Shown here: one piece after another, positions 8,516 through 16,241 of the stretch | Layout: every line of letters starts with the position of its first letter | How positions within the stretch are numbered: the first letter of the stretch is position 1 | Source: DASVXQ01 sp040414855 | GTDB lineage: Bacteria; Actinomycetota; CALGFH01 | Reading direction: 5' to 3' | DNA: 64,000 nt | NCBI GenBank assembly: GCA_040414855.1 | Contig: JBEDUQ010000038.1 | Span: forward strand, 62,001-126,000 | Program-made: the position numbers and the translations under genes | The notes under the pieces: generated by a model | The model's database searches: none | The model's input: the letters and a program-made list of their open reading frames with translations, nothing else | Told to the model about the DNA's origin: nothing

Positions 8516-9576
8516 CGTCTGGAGGCCACCTCGCTCTGGGCGGTCTGGCGCTCGTCGGCGGTGGCGCCGGTCGCCGCGGCGCCTTCGCCGTTGGCGGCGG
8601 CGCGCTGCTCGGCCAGGGCGGCGACGATCTGGGCGACGGTGTCGGCGGCGTTCCGCCGCGAGGTGAACCCGGAGGCGAGCGCGTGCCCGCCCCCGCCGAA
8701 GCGGCCGGCGACCTGGGCGACGTTGGTCGCGCCCTTGGACCGCAGCGACACCTTGAAGCCGCCCTCGGGCTGCTCCTTGAGGACGGCGGCGACGTCGCTG
8801 GCGCCGTCGGTGCGGACCACGTCGATCAGCCCCTCGGTCGCGTCCATGCCGATGCCGTGGGCGTCGAGGTCGTCGCGGGTCACGACGGCCCACACCAGCG
8901 AGACCTCGGGCACCTGGGTGATCCGACCGAGCACCTCGCCGAGCAGCCGCAGGTAGCGGATGTCGTTGGTCTCGAAGACCGCCTTGGAGACGTCGTACTG
9001 CCTGACCCCGGCGGCCAGCAGCTCTGCTGCCAGCTCGTGCGTCTCAGGCACGGTCGACTGGTACTGGAAGCGGCCGGTGTCGGTCACCAGCGCGGTGTAG
9101 AGGTCGGTGGCGATCTCCGCATCCAGCGGCAGGCCGAGACGGCGCAGCAGCTCGCGGCAGAGCACGGCGCTGGCCGGCGCGGCCGGGTCGATCAGGTTGA
9201 TGTCACCGAAGCTGTCGTTGGAGCCGTGGTGGTCGACCACCAGGGTCCGCTTGGCGCGCTTGAAGGTCCCGGCGAGGCTGCCGAGCCGGTCGACGGAGCC
9301 GGTGTCGAAGCAGACCAGCAGCTCGGGCTCGGGGGGCACCTGGCCGGGCGGGGTCAGCCGCTCGACCCCGGGCAGGAACCGATACTGGGGCGCGACCTCG
9401 AACGGCTGCGAGAAGCTGACCACGGCGGAGCGGCCGGCTTTGACCAGCGCGCCGTGCAGCGCCAGCGCCGAGCCGAGCGCGTCGCCATCCGGGTGGAGAT
9501 GGCAGGTGATCACCACCTGGCCGGCGGCGTCGATCGCGTCGACCGCTGCCTGCCAGTCCCGCTCGGCGATGGTCAT
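8512..9576 (-). CDS. DHH/DHHA1 phosphoesterase, NrnA-like
   Basis: 354 residues. The DHH domain has CHLHPDGDALGSA (HPDGD at 28-32), a D91 metal-ligand strand and DHH at 115-117. The DHHA1 substrate-binding domain has GGGGH at 294-298. Family members degrade oligoribonucleotides of 2-5 nt and dephosphorylate pAp, thereby finishing RNA turnover. The last 30 residues are a Gly/Ala/Thr tail. It sits between rbfA and truB, as in many Gram-positive bacteria, with ATGA overlap to rbfA (9573-9576) and GTGA overlap to truB. The exact substrate preference is inferred from family. Confidence 0.93.
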   Translation of the reverse strand: MTIAERDWQAAVDAIDAAGQVVITCHLHPDGDALGSALALHGALVKAGRSAVVSFSQPFEVAPQYRFLPGVERLTPPGQVPPEPELLVCFDTGSVDRLGSLAGTFKRAKRTLVVDHHGSNDSFGDINLIDPAAPASAVLCRELLRRLGLPLDAEIATDLYTALVTDTGRFQYQSTVPETHELAAELLAAGVRQYDVSKAVFETNDIRYLRLLGEVLGRITQVPEVSLVWAVVTRDDLDAHGIGMDATEGLIDVVRTDGASDVAAVLKEQPEGGFKVSLRSKGATNVAQVAGRFGGGGHALASGFTSRRNAADTVAQIVAALAEQRAAANGEGAAATGATADERQTAQSEVASRR

Positions 9577-9992
9577 GAGCCCTGTTCCTCGTCCCTTGGG
9601 TCGCTGCTCCCTCCGGTCGCCTCGGAGCCGTCGGGCTCCTTGGCGTCGATCTCGTCCAGGAGCTGGTCGATCCGTGCGCCGCGGGCGGGGAGGTCGTCCG
9701 ACACGAATTCTAGCGTCGGGGCGTGACGGAGCCGCACGTGGTGCGCCACGTAGGCGCGCGCTCTCGGGGTCGACTCGGCCAGCCGCGCCTGCGCCAGGGC
9801 GCGCTCGTCGTCGGCGCCGAGCACGGTGTAGAAGACGGTCGCGCGGTGCAGGTCGGCGGTGACCTGGACGTCCGTCACCGTCACCAGGGCGGGCTGGCGC
9901 TCCTCGATCTGCTCCTCCTCGAGCCACTCGCTGACCAGCCGCCTGAGCGTCTCGGCCAGGCGTCGCGAGCGTGGATAGCTGGGATTGGCCAT
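9573..9992 (-). CDS. rbfA: 30S ribosome-binding factor A
   Basis: 139 residues with the KH-like RbfA core: PRSRRLAETLRRLVSEWL, then VTDVQVTADLHRATVFYTVL and a helix ending in RLRHAPTLEFVSDD. RbfA helps 16S rRNA 5'-end maturation and late 30S assembly. A 25-residue Asp/Glu/Ser-rich tail follows the core. ATG at 9992 lies 2 nt after the DUF503 stop, and the gene overlaps nrnA. The infB-DUF503-rbfA order is conserved in actinobacteria. Confidence 0.94.
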   Translation of the reverse strand: MANPSYPRSRRLAETLRRLVSEWLEEEQIEERQPALVTVTDVQVTADLHRATVFYTVLGADDERALAQARLAESTPRARAYVAHHVRLRHAPTLEFVSDDLPARGARIDQLLDEIDAKEPDGSEATGGSSDPRDEEQGS

Positions 9993-9994
9993 GG

Positions 9995-10288
9995 CTACTC
10001 GTCCTCCGGCCCATACATCGAGATGTGGCTGGACAGCAGCTCCACCCCCGGCGTGCGCTCGACCTCGCGCTCCGCGCTGACCAGCACCTTGCGGGCGTGG
10101 AAGCCCTCCGCCGAGACCGCCGCCACCGCCAGCGTGGCGCGCTGCCGCAGCTCCTGGTGCTCGACCTCGGCCACGGAGCAGTTCAGCCGTCGAAGACCTG
10201 CAACCAGGCTCTTGACCGTCGAGCGCTTGTCCTTCAACGACGTGGCGTCGGGAAGGCGCAGGTCGACTCGGAGCAATGCGACGAACAT
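9995..10288 (-). CDS. DUF503 family protein (YlxP-like)
   Basis: 97 residues, normal for DUF503. It opens FVALLRVDLRLPDATSLKDK, with the conserved SLKDKRS and the following VAEVEHQELRQRATLAV segment. The family forms a small ferredoxin-like fold of unknown biochemical role and is nearly always between infB and rbfA, so a role in ribosome assembly is suspected but not shown. ATG at 10288 is the only start that gives the canonical N-terminus. 143 nt separate it from infB; this gap is GC-rich and holds no other gene. Confidence 0.88.
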   Translation of the reverse strand: MFVALLRVDLRLPDATSLKDKRSTVKSLVAGLRRLNCSVAEVEHQELRQRATLAVAAVSAEGFHARKVLVSAEREVERTPGVELLSSHISMYGPEDE

Positions 10289-10431
10289 GGGCTGAGTACA
10301 CGGGTCGGGGACGGGACGATTCCTCGGCGCGGACGGCGCCGGGCCCAGAGCCGGGCCCGGCCCCGCCACGTTCGTGGATCCTGGCGCCGGCGGGCGGGGT
10401 CGCTTGACCGGGCCCGCGGCGCCACCCCGGG

Positions 10432-13400
10432 TCAGCGGGGAATCTCCACCATCTCGTAGTCCTCGATCTGGTCGCCTTCGTGGATGTCCTGGAAGTTCTC
10501 CAGGCCGATGCCGCACTCGAAGCCGGTCGCGACCACCCGCGCGTCCTCCTTGAAGCGGCGGAGGGAGTCGATGCGCCCCTCGTACACGACCACACCGTCG
10601 CGGATCAGCCTGGCCCTCGCGCCACGCTGGATCTCGCCGTTGGTGACGTAGGAGCCGGCCACCACGCCGACGCGCGGCACGCGGAAGGTCTGGCGCACCT
10701 CGGCGGTGCCGAGCTGCCGCTCTTCGAACTCCGGCGCGAGCATCCCCTTCAGCGCCCGGTCGATGTCCTCGACGAGCTGGTAGATGACCGAGTACAGGCG
10801 GATGTCCACACCCTCGCGGTCGGCCAGCTCGCGAGCCGCCGGCGACGGGCGGACGGCGAAGCCGACCACGATCGCGCCGGCGGTCGCGGCCAGGCTGACG
10901 TCGCCCTCGGTGATCCCGCCGGCCGCCTTGTGCAGCACCCGCAGGCGCACCTCGGGCACCTTGAGGTTGTTCAGGGCGTCGTCGATCGCCTCGACCGAGC
11001 CCATCATGTCCGCCTTGATGACCAGCGGCAGCTCCTGGAGCTGGCCCTCGCTGATCCTGGCGAACAGGTCCTCCAGGCGTGGCGCCCTGGTGGTGGCGAT
11101 GTCGGCCTGGCGCTGGCGCGCCTCGCGGGTCTGGGAGATCGAGCGGGCGACCCGCTCGTCGGTGACCGCGCGGACCTCGTCGCCCGCGATCGGGACGCTG
11201 GAGAGACCGAGCACCTGGACCGGCTGCGCCGGCAGGGCCGCGGTGACCTCCTTGCCGTTCTCGTCGTACATGTTGCGGACGCGCCCGAAGGCCGTGCCCG
11301 CCACGATCGCGTCGCCGACGTGCAGCGTGCCGCGCCGGACCAGGATGGTCGCGACCGGGCCGCGGCCCTTGTCGAGGTGCGACTCGATGATCGAGCCCTG
11401 CGCGCGCCGGTTCGGGTTGGCGCGCAGGTTCAGCTCGACGTCGGCGACCAGCAGCACGGTCTCGACCAGCTCGTCGAGGCCGATCTCGCTCTTGGCCGAG
11501 ACGTCGACGAACTGGGTCTTGCCGCCGTACTCCTCGGCCACCAGGTCGTACTCGGTGAGCTGCTGCCGCACCCTGATGCGGTTGGCCTCGGGCTTGTCGA
11601 TCTTGTTGACCGCCACCACGATCGGCACGCCGGCCGCCTTGGCGTGGTTCACCGCCTCGACGGTCTGCGGCATCACGCCGTCGTCGGCGGCGACCACCAG
11701 CACGACCACGTCGGTGATCGCGGCGCCGCGCGCGCGCATCGCCGTGAAGGCCTCGTGGCCCGGGGTGTCGATGAAGGTCACCAGCCGGCCGTCGGCGCCC
11801 GCCTTCACCTGGTAGGCACCGATGTGCTGGGTGATCCCGCCAGCCTCGGTCGCGACCACGTTGGTGCGCCGGATGGCGTCGAGCAGCTTGGTCTTTCCGT
11901 GGTCGACGTGACCCATCACGGTGACCACCGGCGGCCGCGGACGGAGGTCCTCGTCGCGGTCGGGCTCGTTGTCCTCCCAGCCCTCGATCGCGGCGAGCTG
12001 GTCGGCATCGGCCGGGTCGACGATCTCGATGCGGGCGCCGATCTCCTCGCCGAGGAGCGCGACGGCGTCGTCCGACATCGACTGGGTCGCCGTCAGCATC
12101 TCGCCCATCTGCATCAGGATGCGGATGAGGTCGGCCGCCGGACGGCCGAGCCGGTCGGCGAAGTCCTGCACGGTGACGCCGCGAGGCACGCGGATCACGC
12201 CGTCGACCGAGATGTCCGGCCGCGACTCGATGCTCGGGGCGTTCATGTTCTCGAACTCCTCGCGACGCCTCGCGCCCCTCCGCCGCTTCGGGCGCGGGCC
12301 GCGGAAACCGCCGAAGCCCCGGCCGCCCGGGCCACCGCCCGGACCGCCACGGCCGCCTCCGGGACCGCCGGGTCGGCCACCGCCCCCTCCGGGGCGTCCA
12401 CCGACGCCACCGGGACGACCGCCGCCGCCGGCACCACCCGGACGACCACCCGCACCCGCGGGACGGCCACCGCCGCCGGGACCTGCCGGACGCCCGCCGG
12501 CACCCGGACCACCCGGACGACCACCGGCACCGGGACCACCCGGACCACCCGGACGGCCACCGGCACCCGGGCCTCCGGGACGGCCGCCGCCGGCCGCGCC
12601 GGCGCCACCGGGACGGCCACCGCCGTAGCCGCCCCCGGGACGGCCACCGCCGCCCGGACCACCGGGACCGCCTGGACGGCCACCGCCGCCCGGACCGCCT
12701 GGGCGGCCCTGTCCAGCTGGACCGCCGGGACGGCCCTGGCCGGCGCCCTGGCCAGGACGCTGGCCCATGCCGGGACGGCCGCCGGGACCCGCGCCGGGCT
12801 GGCCCGGCCGGCCGCCCGCGGGTCGCGCTCCGGGCGGAAGCGGACGGCCCTGCCCCGGCGCTCCGGGACGGCCGGGTACACCACCCGGACGGGCACCGGG
12901 CGGCAGCGGACGCACGCCGGGCGGAAGCTGACGAGGCGGCTGGCCAGGCTGACCCGGCCGCGCCGGACGCATGCCAGGCGGCAGCGGACGCACGCCGGGC
13001 GGGAGCTGACGACCCTGGCCGGGCTGGCCGGACTGACCGGGACGCGGCTGGCCGGGCTGACCCGGCCGCATCTGGCCAGGCTGACCCGGGCGAGGCTGAC
13101 CGGGCTGACCCGGACGTGCCTGGCCAGGCTGGCCTGGACGCGCCTGACCGGGCTGCGGCGGTCGCGCCTGACCGGGGCCGGCCCTGCCGGCCTGCGCGGG
13201 GCGCTGCTCCTGGTCACCGGGCCGGGCCTGCCCCGGCTGGCCGGGGCTCTCCAGTCCCGGCCGGCTGGCGCGGGTCTGCCCCGGCTGGCCACTCTGGGCG
13301 CCGCTGGGCTGACGGGTGCCGCCGTCGGCGGACTCGCCGCGGGCGGCTCCGCCCGATCCGGCACCAGACCGCTGTCGTGTGCCGCCAGGTCGGATCGCTG

Positions 13401-13542
13401 AACGCAGCTTGTCCGCAACGTCTGGCGACACGGTCGAGGCATGGCTCTTCGCCTCCACACCCATGGAGGTCAGCCTCGACAGGAGGTCCTTGGACGGGAC
13501 CCCGAGTTCTTTGGCGAGTTCATAGACGCGCGGATTGCTCAA
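10432..13542 (-). CDS. infB: Translation initiation factor IF-2
   Basis: 1036 residues. An IF2-N module (1-50) is followed by about 360 residues of Pro/Gly/Gln/Arg low complexity, a second IF2-N-like module near 438-510, and the GTPase core with GHVDHGKT at 544-551, then DTPGHE and NKID, and the beta-barrel domains to the C-terminus. IF-2 places initiator tRNA on the 30S subunit and promotes subunit joining. The long disordered N-part is typical of high-GC actinobacteria but large here. The start overlaps ylxR by 4 nt (13539-13542). Confidence 0.97.
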   Translation of the reverse strand: MSNPRVYELAKELGVPSKDLLSRLTSMGVEAKSHASTVSPDVADKLRSAIRPGGTRQRSGAGSGGAARGESADGGTRQPSGAQSGQPGQTRASRPGLESPGQPGQARPGDQEQRPAQAGRAGPGQARPPQPGQARPGQPGQARPGQPGQPRPGQPGQMRPGQPGQPRPGQSGQPGQGRQLPPGVRPLPPGMRPARPGQPGQPPRQLPPGVRPLPPGARPGGVPGRPGAPGQGRPLPPGARPAGGRPGQPGAGPGGRPGMGQRPGQGAGQGRPGGPAGQGRPGGPGGGGRPGGPGGPGGGGRPGGGYGGGRPGGAGAAGGGRPGGPGAGGRPGGPGGPGAGGRPGGPGAGGRPAGPGGGGRPAGAGGRPGGAGGGGRPGGVGGRPGGGGGRPGGPGGGRGGPGGGPGGRGFGGFRGPRPKRRRGARRREEFENMNAPSIESRPDISVDGVIRVPRGVTVQDFADRLGRPAADLIRILMQMGEMLTATQSMSDDAVALLGEEIGARIEIVDPADADQLAAIEGWEDNEPDRDEDLRPRPPVVTVMGHVDHGKTKLLDAIRRTNVVATEAGGITQHIGAYQVKAGADGRLVTFIDTPGHEAFTAMRARGAAITDVVVLVVAADDGVMPQTVEAVNHAKAAGVPIVVAVNKIDKPEANRIRVRQQLTEYDLVAEEYGGKTQFVDVSAKSEIGLDELVETVLLVADVELNLRANPNRRAQGSIIESHLDKGRGPVATILVRRGTLHVGDAIVAGTAFGRVRNMYDENGKEVTAALPAQPVQVLGLSSVPIAGDEVRAVTDERVARSISQTREARQRQADIATTRAPRLEDLFARISEGQLQELPLVIKADMMGSVEAIDDALNNLKVPEVRLRVLHKAAGGITEGDVSLAATAGAIVVGFAVRPSPAARELADREGVDIRLYSVIYQLVEDIDRALKGMLAPEFEERQLGTAEVRQTFRVPRVGVVAGSYVTNGEIQRGARARLIRDGVVVYEGRIDSLRRFKEDARVVATGFECGIGLENFQDIHEGDQIEDYEMVEIPR
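12280..13385. repeat. Low-complexity coding repeat in infB
   Basis: Degenerate short repeats encode runs such as RPGQPGQ, LPPGVRPLPPG and GGRPGGPG. Copies of roughly 15-30 bp recur many times. Both strands look open in all frames here because of the base pattern, which gives long antisense reading frames that are not genes. Confidence 0.85.
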
Positions 13543-13874
13543 CCAGTCCTCACTTCCTCGTGTTCACTCAAGCTGGAAGCTCCCACCAGGCTTCCGCCAC
13601 CCTGTGTCGCTCGTAGCGCTTCCACGGCGTGCTCCACGGGGCCGGCGTCGGCCATGCGAAGGGCTCGCTGCAACGCGCGCCGCTTCCCTGCCAACTCCAG
13701 GCACTTCAGCCCATCACACACGTAGGCACCGCGTCCGGGCGCCGTACCCGACGGATCGTATCGGACCACGCCATCCGGCGAGCGGACGATTCGGTGGAGA
13801 GTGCCCTTGGCCGCCGAGGTACGGCAAACCACACAGGTGCGCATTGGTCCAACGCTCGGACGCGGCTTTGGCAT
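13539..13874 (-). CDS. YlxR family RNA-binding protein (DUF448)
   Basis: 111 residues. The YlxR signature is MRTCVVCRTSAAKGTLHRIV near residues 11-30, followed by GRGAYVCDGLKCLELAGKR. The family is a small RNA-binding or regulatory protein encoded between nusA and infB; in some bacteria it influences transcription of RNase P RNA or other genes. C-terminal residues 85-111 are a poorly conserved Ser/Glu tail. ATG at 13874 lies 12 nt from nusA. Role here inferred from position. Confidence 0.9.
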   Translation of the reverse strand: MPKPRPSVGPMRTCVVCRTSAAKGTLHRIVRSPDGVVRYDPSGTAPGRGAYVCDGLKCLELAGKRRALQRALRMADAGPVEHAVEALRATQGGGSLVGASSLSEHEEVRTG

Positions 13875-13886
13875 TCCCCTCCCCTC

Positions 13887-14900
13887 CTATCGTCTCGGCC
13901 CGGCGACGCGGCCACTCTCGGCCCCGCCGCCCTGGGTGCTCGCCTGACTCTCGCTGGCGATGTCGATCCTCCATCCGGTCAACCGCACCGCCAGGCGCGC
14001 GTTCTGGCCCTCCTTGCCGATCGCCAGCGACAGCTGGTAATCGGGCACGACCACGTGGGCGGTCCGCTCCGCCTCGTCAATCTGGACGCTCTTCACCTTG
14101 GCGGGCGAGAGCGCCTCCGCCACGAACTGGGCGGGGTCGTCCGAGTAGAGGACGATGTCGATCTTCTCGCCCCGCAGCTCGTTCACCACTGAGCGCACCC
14201 GCATGCCGCGAGGGCCGACGCAGGCGCCCTTGGGGTCGACGCCGGGGTCGTTGGAGCGCACCGCGATCTTGGTCCGGTGGCCCGGCTCGCGTGCGACGTT
14301 GGTGATCTCGACGATCCCCTCGGCGATCTCCGGTACCTCGAGCTCGAACAGGCGGCGGATCAGGTCCGGGTGGGTGCGCGAGACGACCACGCGCAGGCCC
14401 CTGGGCGAGCGCGAGACCTCGGTCACGTAGACCTTGATGCGGTCGTTGTGCTGGTAGTGCTCGCTCGGCACCTGCTCGGCGTGTGGCAGCTCCGCCTCGA
14501 CCTTGCCGAGGTCGACGCTCACGTGGCGGGGGTCGCGCTGCTGCACGATCCCGGTCACGATGTCGCCCTTGCGGCCTTCGTACTCGCCGAAGGTGACGTC
14601 CCGCTCGGCCTCGCGGAGCCGCTGCACGATCACCTGCTTGGCGGTCACCGCCGCGATCCGGCCGAAGTCCGAGGGGGTGTCCTCCCACTCCCGGATCACC
14701 TGCTCGTTCTCGTCCAGCTCCTGGGCGTAGACGCTGACCTCACCGCTGTCGCGGTCGACGACCACGCGGGCGTCGTCGGGCGCGTTCGGGCGACGCTTGT
14801 AGGCCGCGGCCAGCGCGCTCTCCAGCGCGGTGATCACGGTGTCGAGCGAGATGCCCTTCTCTCGCTCGAGGAAGCGCAGGTCCTCGATTGGGATGTTCAC
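13887..14900 (-). CDS. nusA: Transcription termination/antitermination protein NusA
   Basis: 337 residues, the short NusA form without the C-terminal acidic repeats of proteobacteria. The N-terminal RNA-polymerase-binding domain (1-125) is followed by an S1 domain (GDIVTGIVQQRDPRHVSVDL) and two KH domains with GACVGPRGMRVR and LAIGKEGQNARLA. NusA controls pausing, intrinsic termination and rRNA antitermination. A short Gln/Gly/Arg tail ends the protein. The rimP-nusA-ylxR-infB order supports the call. Confidence 0.96.
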   Translation of the reverse strand: MNIPIEDLRFLEREKGISLDTVITALESALAAAYKRRPNAPDDARVVVDRDSGEVSVYAQELDENEQVIREWEDTPSDFGRIAAVTAKQVIVQRLREAERDVTFGEYEGRKGDIVTGIVQQRDPRHVSVDLGKVEAELPHAEQVPSEHYQHNDRIKVYVTEVSRSPRGLRVVVSRTHPDLIRRLFELEVPEIAEGIVEITNVAREPGHRTKIAVRSNDPGVDPKGACVGPRGMRVRSVVNELRGEKIDIVLYSDDPAQFVAEALSPAKVKSVQIDEAERTAHVVVPDYQLSLAIGKEGQNARLAVRLTGWRIDIASESQASTQGGGAESGRVAGPRR

Positions 14901-14955
14901 GTCGCCGTCCTCTCGTCAGGGATGCGGGAAGTCATGGGGAATGCGTGCCTGGCTG

Positions 14956-15498
14956 TCACCACGGCAACACCACCCTTCCTCGCACCACGTCGGACAGCGG
15001 CACCCGAATCTGGCTGCCCTCGACCTCGAGCGTCACCGCCTGGTCATCGGCGTCCGCCACCACGCCCCGGATCTGGGCCCGCCCCTGGTCCTTGGGGGCG
15101 GTCCGGCGGTTCCCGCCGGCGTCGGCCACGGCGCCGCCGGTCTCAGCGCCGCCGGCGTCGGGCTCGGCGCCGTTGGTGGGCGCCTCGCGGAGGATCTCGA
15201 CCTCGTGGCCACGCTGGCGGCGGAAATCACGCCCGCTGCGCAGCGGGCGGTCGAGCCCTGGCGTGGTCACCTCGAGCGTGTAGCTCCCCTGGAGCGGGTC
15301 CGCATCGTCGAGTTGGTGGGAGAGCTCCTTGGTGACCCGCTCGATCGCGTCGGAGTCGACCGGGTCGTCCGCGTCGAGCACGACGCTCAGCACATGGGAA
15401 CGGCCGTGGCGGCGGAGGGCGAGCTCGAGCACCTCGACACCCTGGGCACCGGCGACCTGCTGTGCCAGTTCTTGGACACGCGGAGGAAGCGTCGTCAC
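14956..15498 (-). CDS. rimP: Ribosome maturation factor RimP
   Basis: 180 residues. The N-terminal domain (VEVLELALRRHGRSHVLSV, then ITERVTKELS-like helix) and the TLEVTTPGLDRPL motif are typical of RimP, which helps 30S assembly. The C-terminal SH3-like domain is split by an Ala/Gly-rich insert at about 108-138, then resumes with IRGVVADADDQAVTLEV. GTG at 15498 has GGGAGG 9 nt ahead. It is the first gene of the rimP-nusA-ylxR-infB operon. Its leader has a promoter at 15677-15705 and a terminator hairpin at 15588-15617. Confidence 0.93.
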   Translation of the reverse strand: MTTLPPRVQELAQQVAGAQGVEVLELALRRHGRSHVLSVVLDADDPVDSDAIERVTKELSHQLDDADPLQGSYTLEVTTPGLDRPLRSGRDFRRQRGHEVEILREAPTNGAEPDAGGAETGGAVADAGGNRRTAPKDQGRAQIRGVVADADDQAVTLEVEGSQIRVPLSDVVRGRVVLPW

Positions 15499-15587
15499 GA
15501 TCGCTGACCTCCCTCACGCGTCTACGTTGCTGGTCGCCCTCTCGGTAGCGGCACCCGTCCATCTCCTGCCGTGTGGCGAGAGCCCGG

Positions 15588-15617
15588 ACAAAACAGAAGT
15601 GGGCGAATGCCCACTTC
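15588..15617 (-). terminator. Intrinsic terminator in the rimP leader (possible attenuator)
   Basis: On the minus strand a perfect 9-bp stem GAAGTGGGC/GCCCACTTC with an ATTC loop is followed by TGTTTTGT. It lies about 50 nt downstream of the predicted rimP start site and 90 nt before the rimP start codon. A second hairpin (CCGTAC/GTACGG, 15632-15655) precedes it. Since no gene lies between the promoter and this hairpin, it is best read as an attenuator in the leader. Confidence 0.75.
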
Positions 15618-15676
15618 GTGATTCTGGTCAGCCGTACCTGCCGATGCATGTACGGTGCCACACGTCAACAGTTTGC

Positions 15677-15705
15677 ACGATAGCACCAGCTACCAGTCTC
15701 GGCAA
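15677..15705 (-). promoter_or_regulatory. Promoter of the rimP-nusA-infB operon
   Basis: Minus strand: -35 TTGCCG (15700-15705), a 17-bp spacer, and -10 TATCGT (15677-15682) preceded by TGC, forming an extended -10 GTGCTATCGT. This is one of the best promoter matches in the window. The predicted start site is near 15670. Confidence 0.65.
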
Positions 15706-15840
15706 CTGGATTCATGCCCCTGGCCTGCGGGTTTGCGTCACCCTCGACCGCCGCCGGACACCTCCCGTTCAGCGTACGCGGATGTGGCGCTTCGAAGCCA
15801 AACGAGGTCACCACGGCCCTGGCGCGGTCCGCCCTTCAGC

Positions 15841-15995
15841 GCACGCCCACACGAGGACCAGCGCCCGGTCCGCACCCCGAGCTGCGGCCTCGGCGCTCGG
15901 CGACGAGGGCCAGCACCCCGGGCTGTAGTCTCAGCGCCCGGCGACGAGGGCCAGCACCCCAGGCTGCGGCCTCACCGCACGCCGACGAGGACCAG
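15841..15995. repeat. 41-bp tandem repeats derived from the yukD 3' end
   Basis: The last codons of yukD plus its stop and about 12 following bases are repeated downstream. GACGAGG-type cores lie at 15850, 15902, 15943 and 15984, giving steps of 52, 41 and 41 bp. Two downstream copies keep a TGA equivalent to the yukD stop. The period is not a multiple of three and no frame stays open usefully, so the copies are non-coding. The rest of 15499-15840 holds the rimP leader and no gene. Confidence 0.8.
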
Positions 15996-16241
15996 CACCT
16001 CCCCATGCCCGATTCCGCACTGCTCCAACGATCGCCCGACCGGCAGCGGCAGGGCGCCCAGCGGCGCCAGGCCGAGCGGCTTTCGAGCTCCTGGGTCGAT
16101 CGGCGGCGCCGCGCCGGGTCCGGCGGGATCGCGGAGGAGCTCGGCGATCGGTTCGAGGAGGTCGGCGATCGGGACGTCGGCGCGCACGGCGAGGTCACGG
16201 CGGCGCTTTCCCACCACCACCGTGATCAGGAGGGTGGTCAT
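15972..16241 (-). CDS. Ubiquitin-like type VII secretion protein (YukD/EsaB family)
   Basis: 89 residues. The start LLITVVVGKRRRDLAVRADV and the later GRSLEQCGIGHGEVLVLVG match the beta-grasp YukD/EsaB fold, where a final strand reads x-G-D-x-L-x-L. YukD-like domains occur as free proteins in firmicute type VII systems and fused to EccD in actinobacterial ESX systems. The start overlaps the eccC stop by ATGA (16238-16241), so the two are translationally coupled. An insert rich in Ala, Gly and Pro lies at about 39-68. Its 3' end is tandemly duplicated downstream. Confidence 0.75.
   Translation of the reverse strand: MTTLLITVVVGKRRRDLAVRADVPIADLLEPIAELLRDPAGPGAAPPIDPGARKPLGLAPLGALPLPVGRSLEQCGIGHGEVLVLVGVR

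Noticed and set aside
12280..13385. Possible CRISPR-like or VNTR array
   Set aside because: The repeats are in frame, short, degenerate and encode the IF-2 linker; no spacers and no cas genes.
10480..13401. A 973-codon plus-strand frame opposite infB
   Set aside because: Antisense shadow of infB and its low-complexity repeats; no start signal, no homology.
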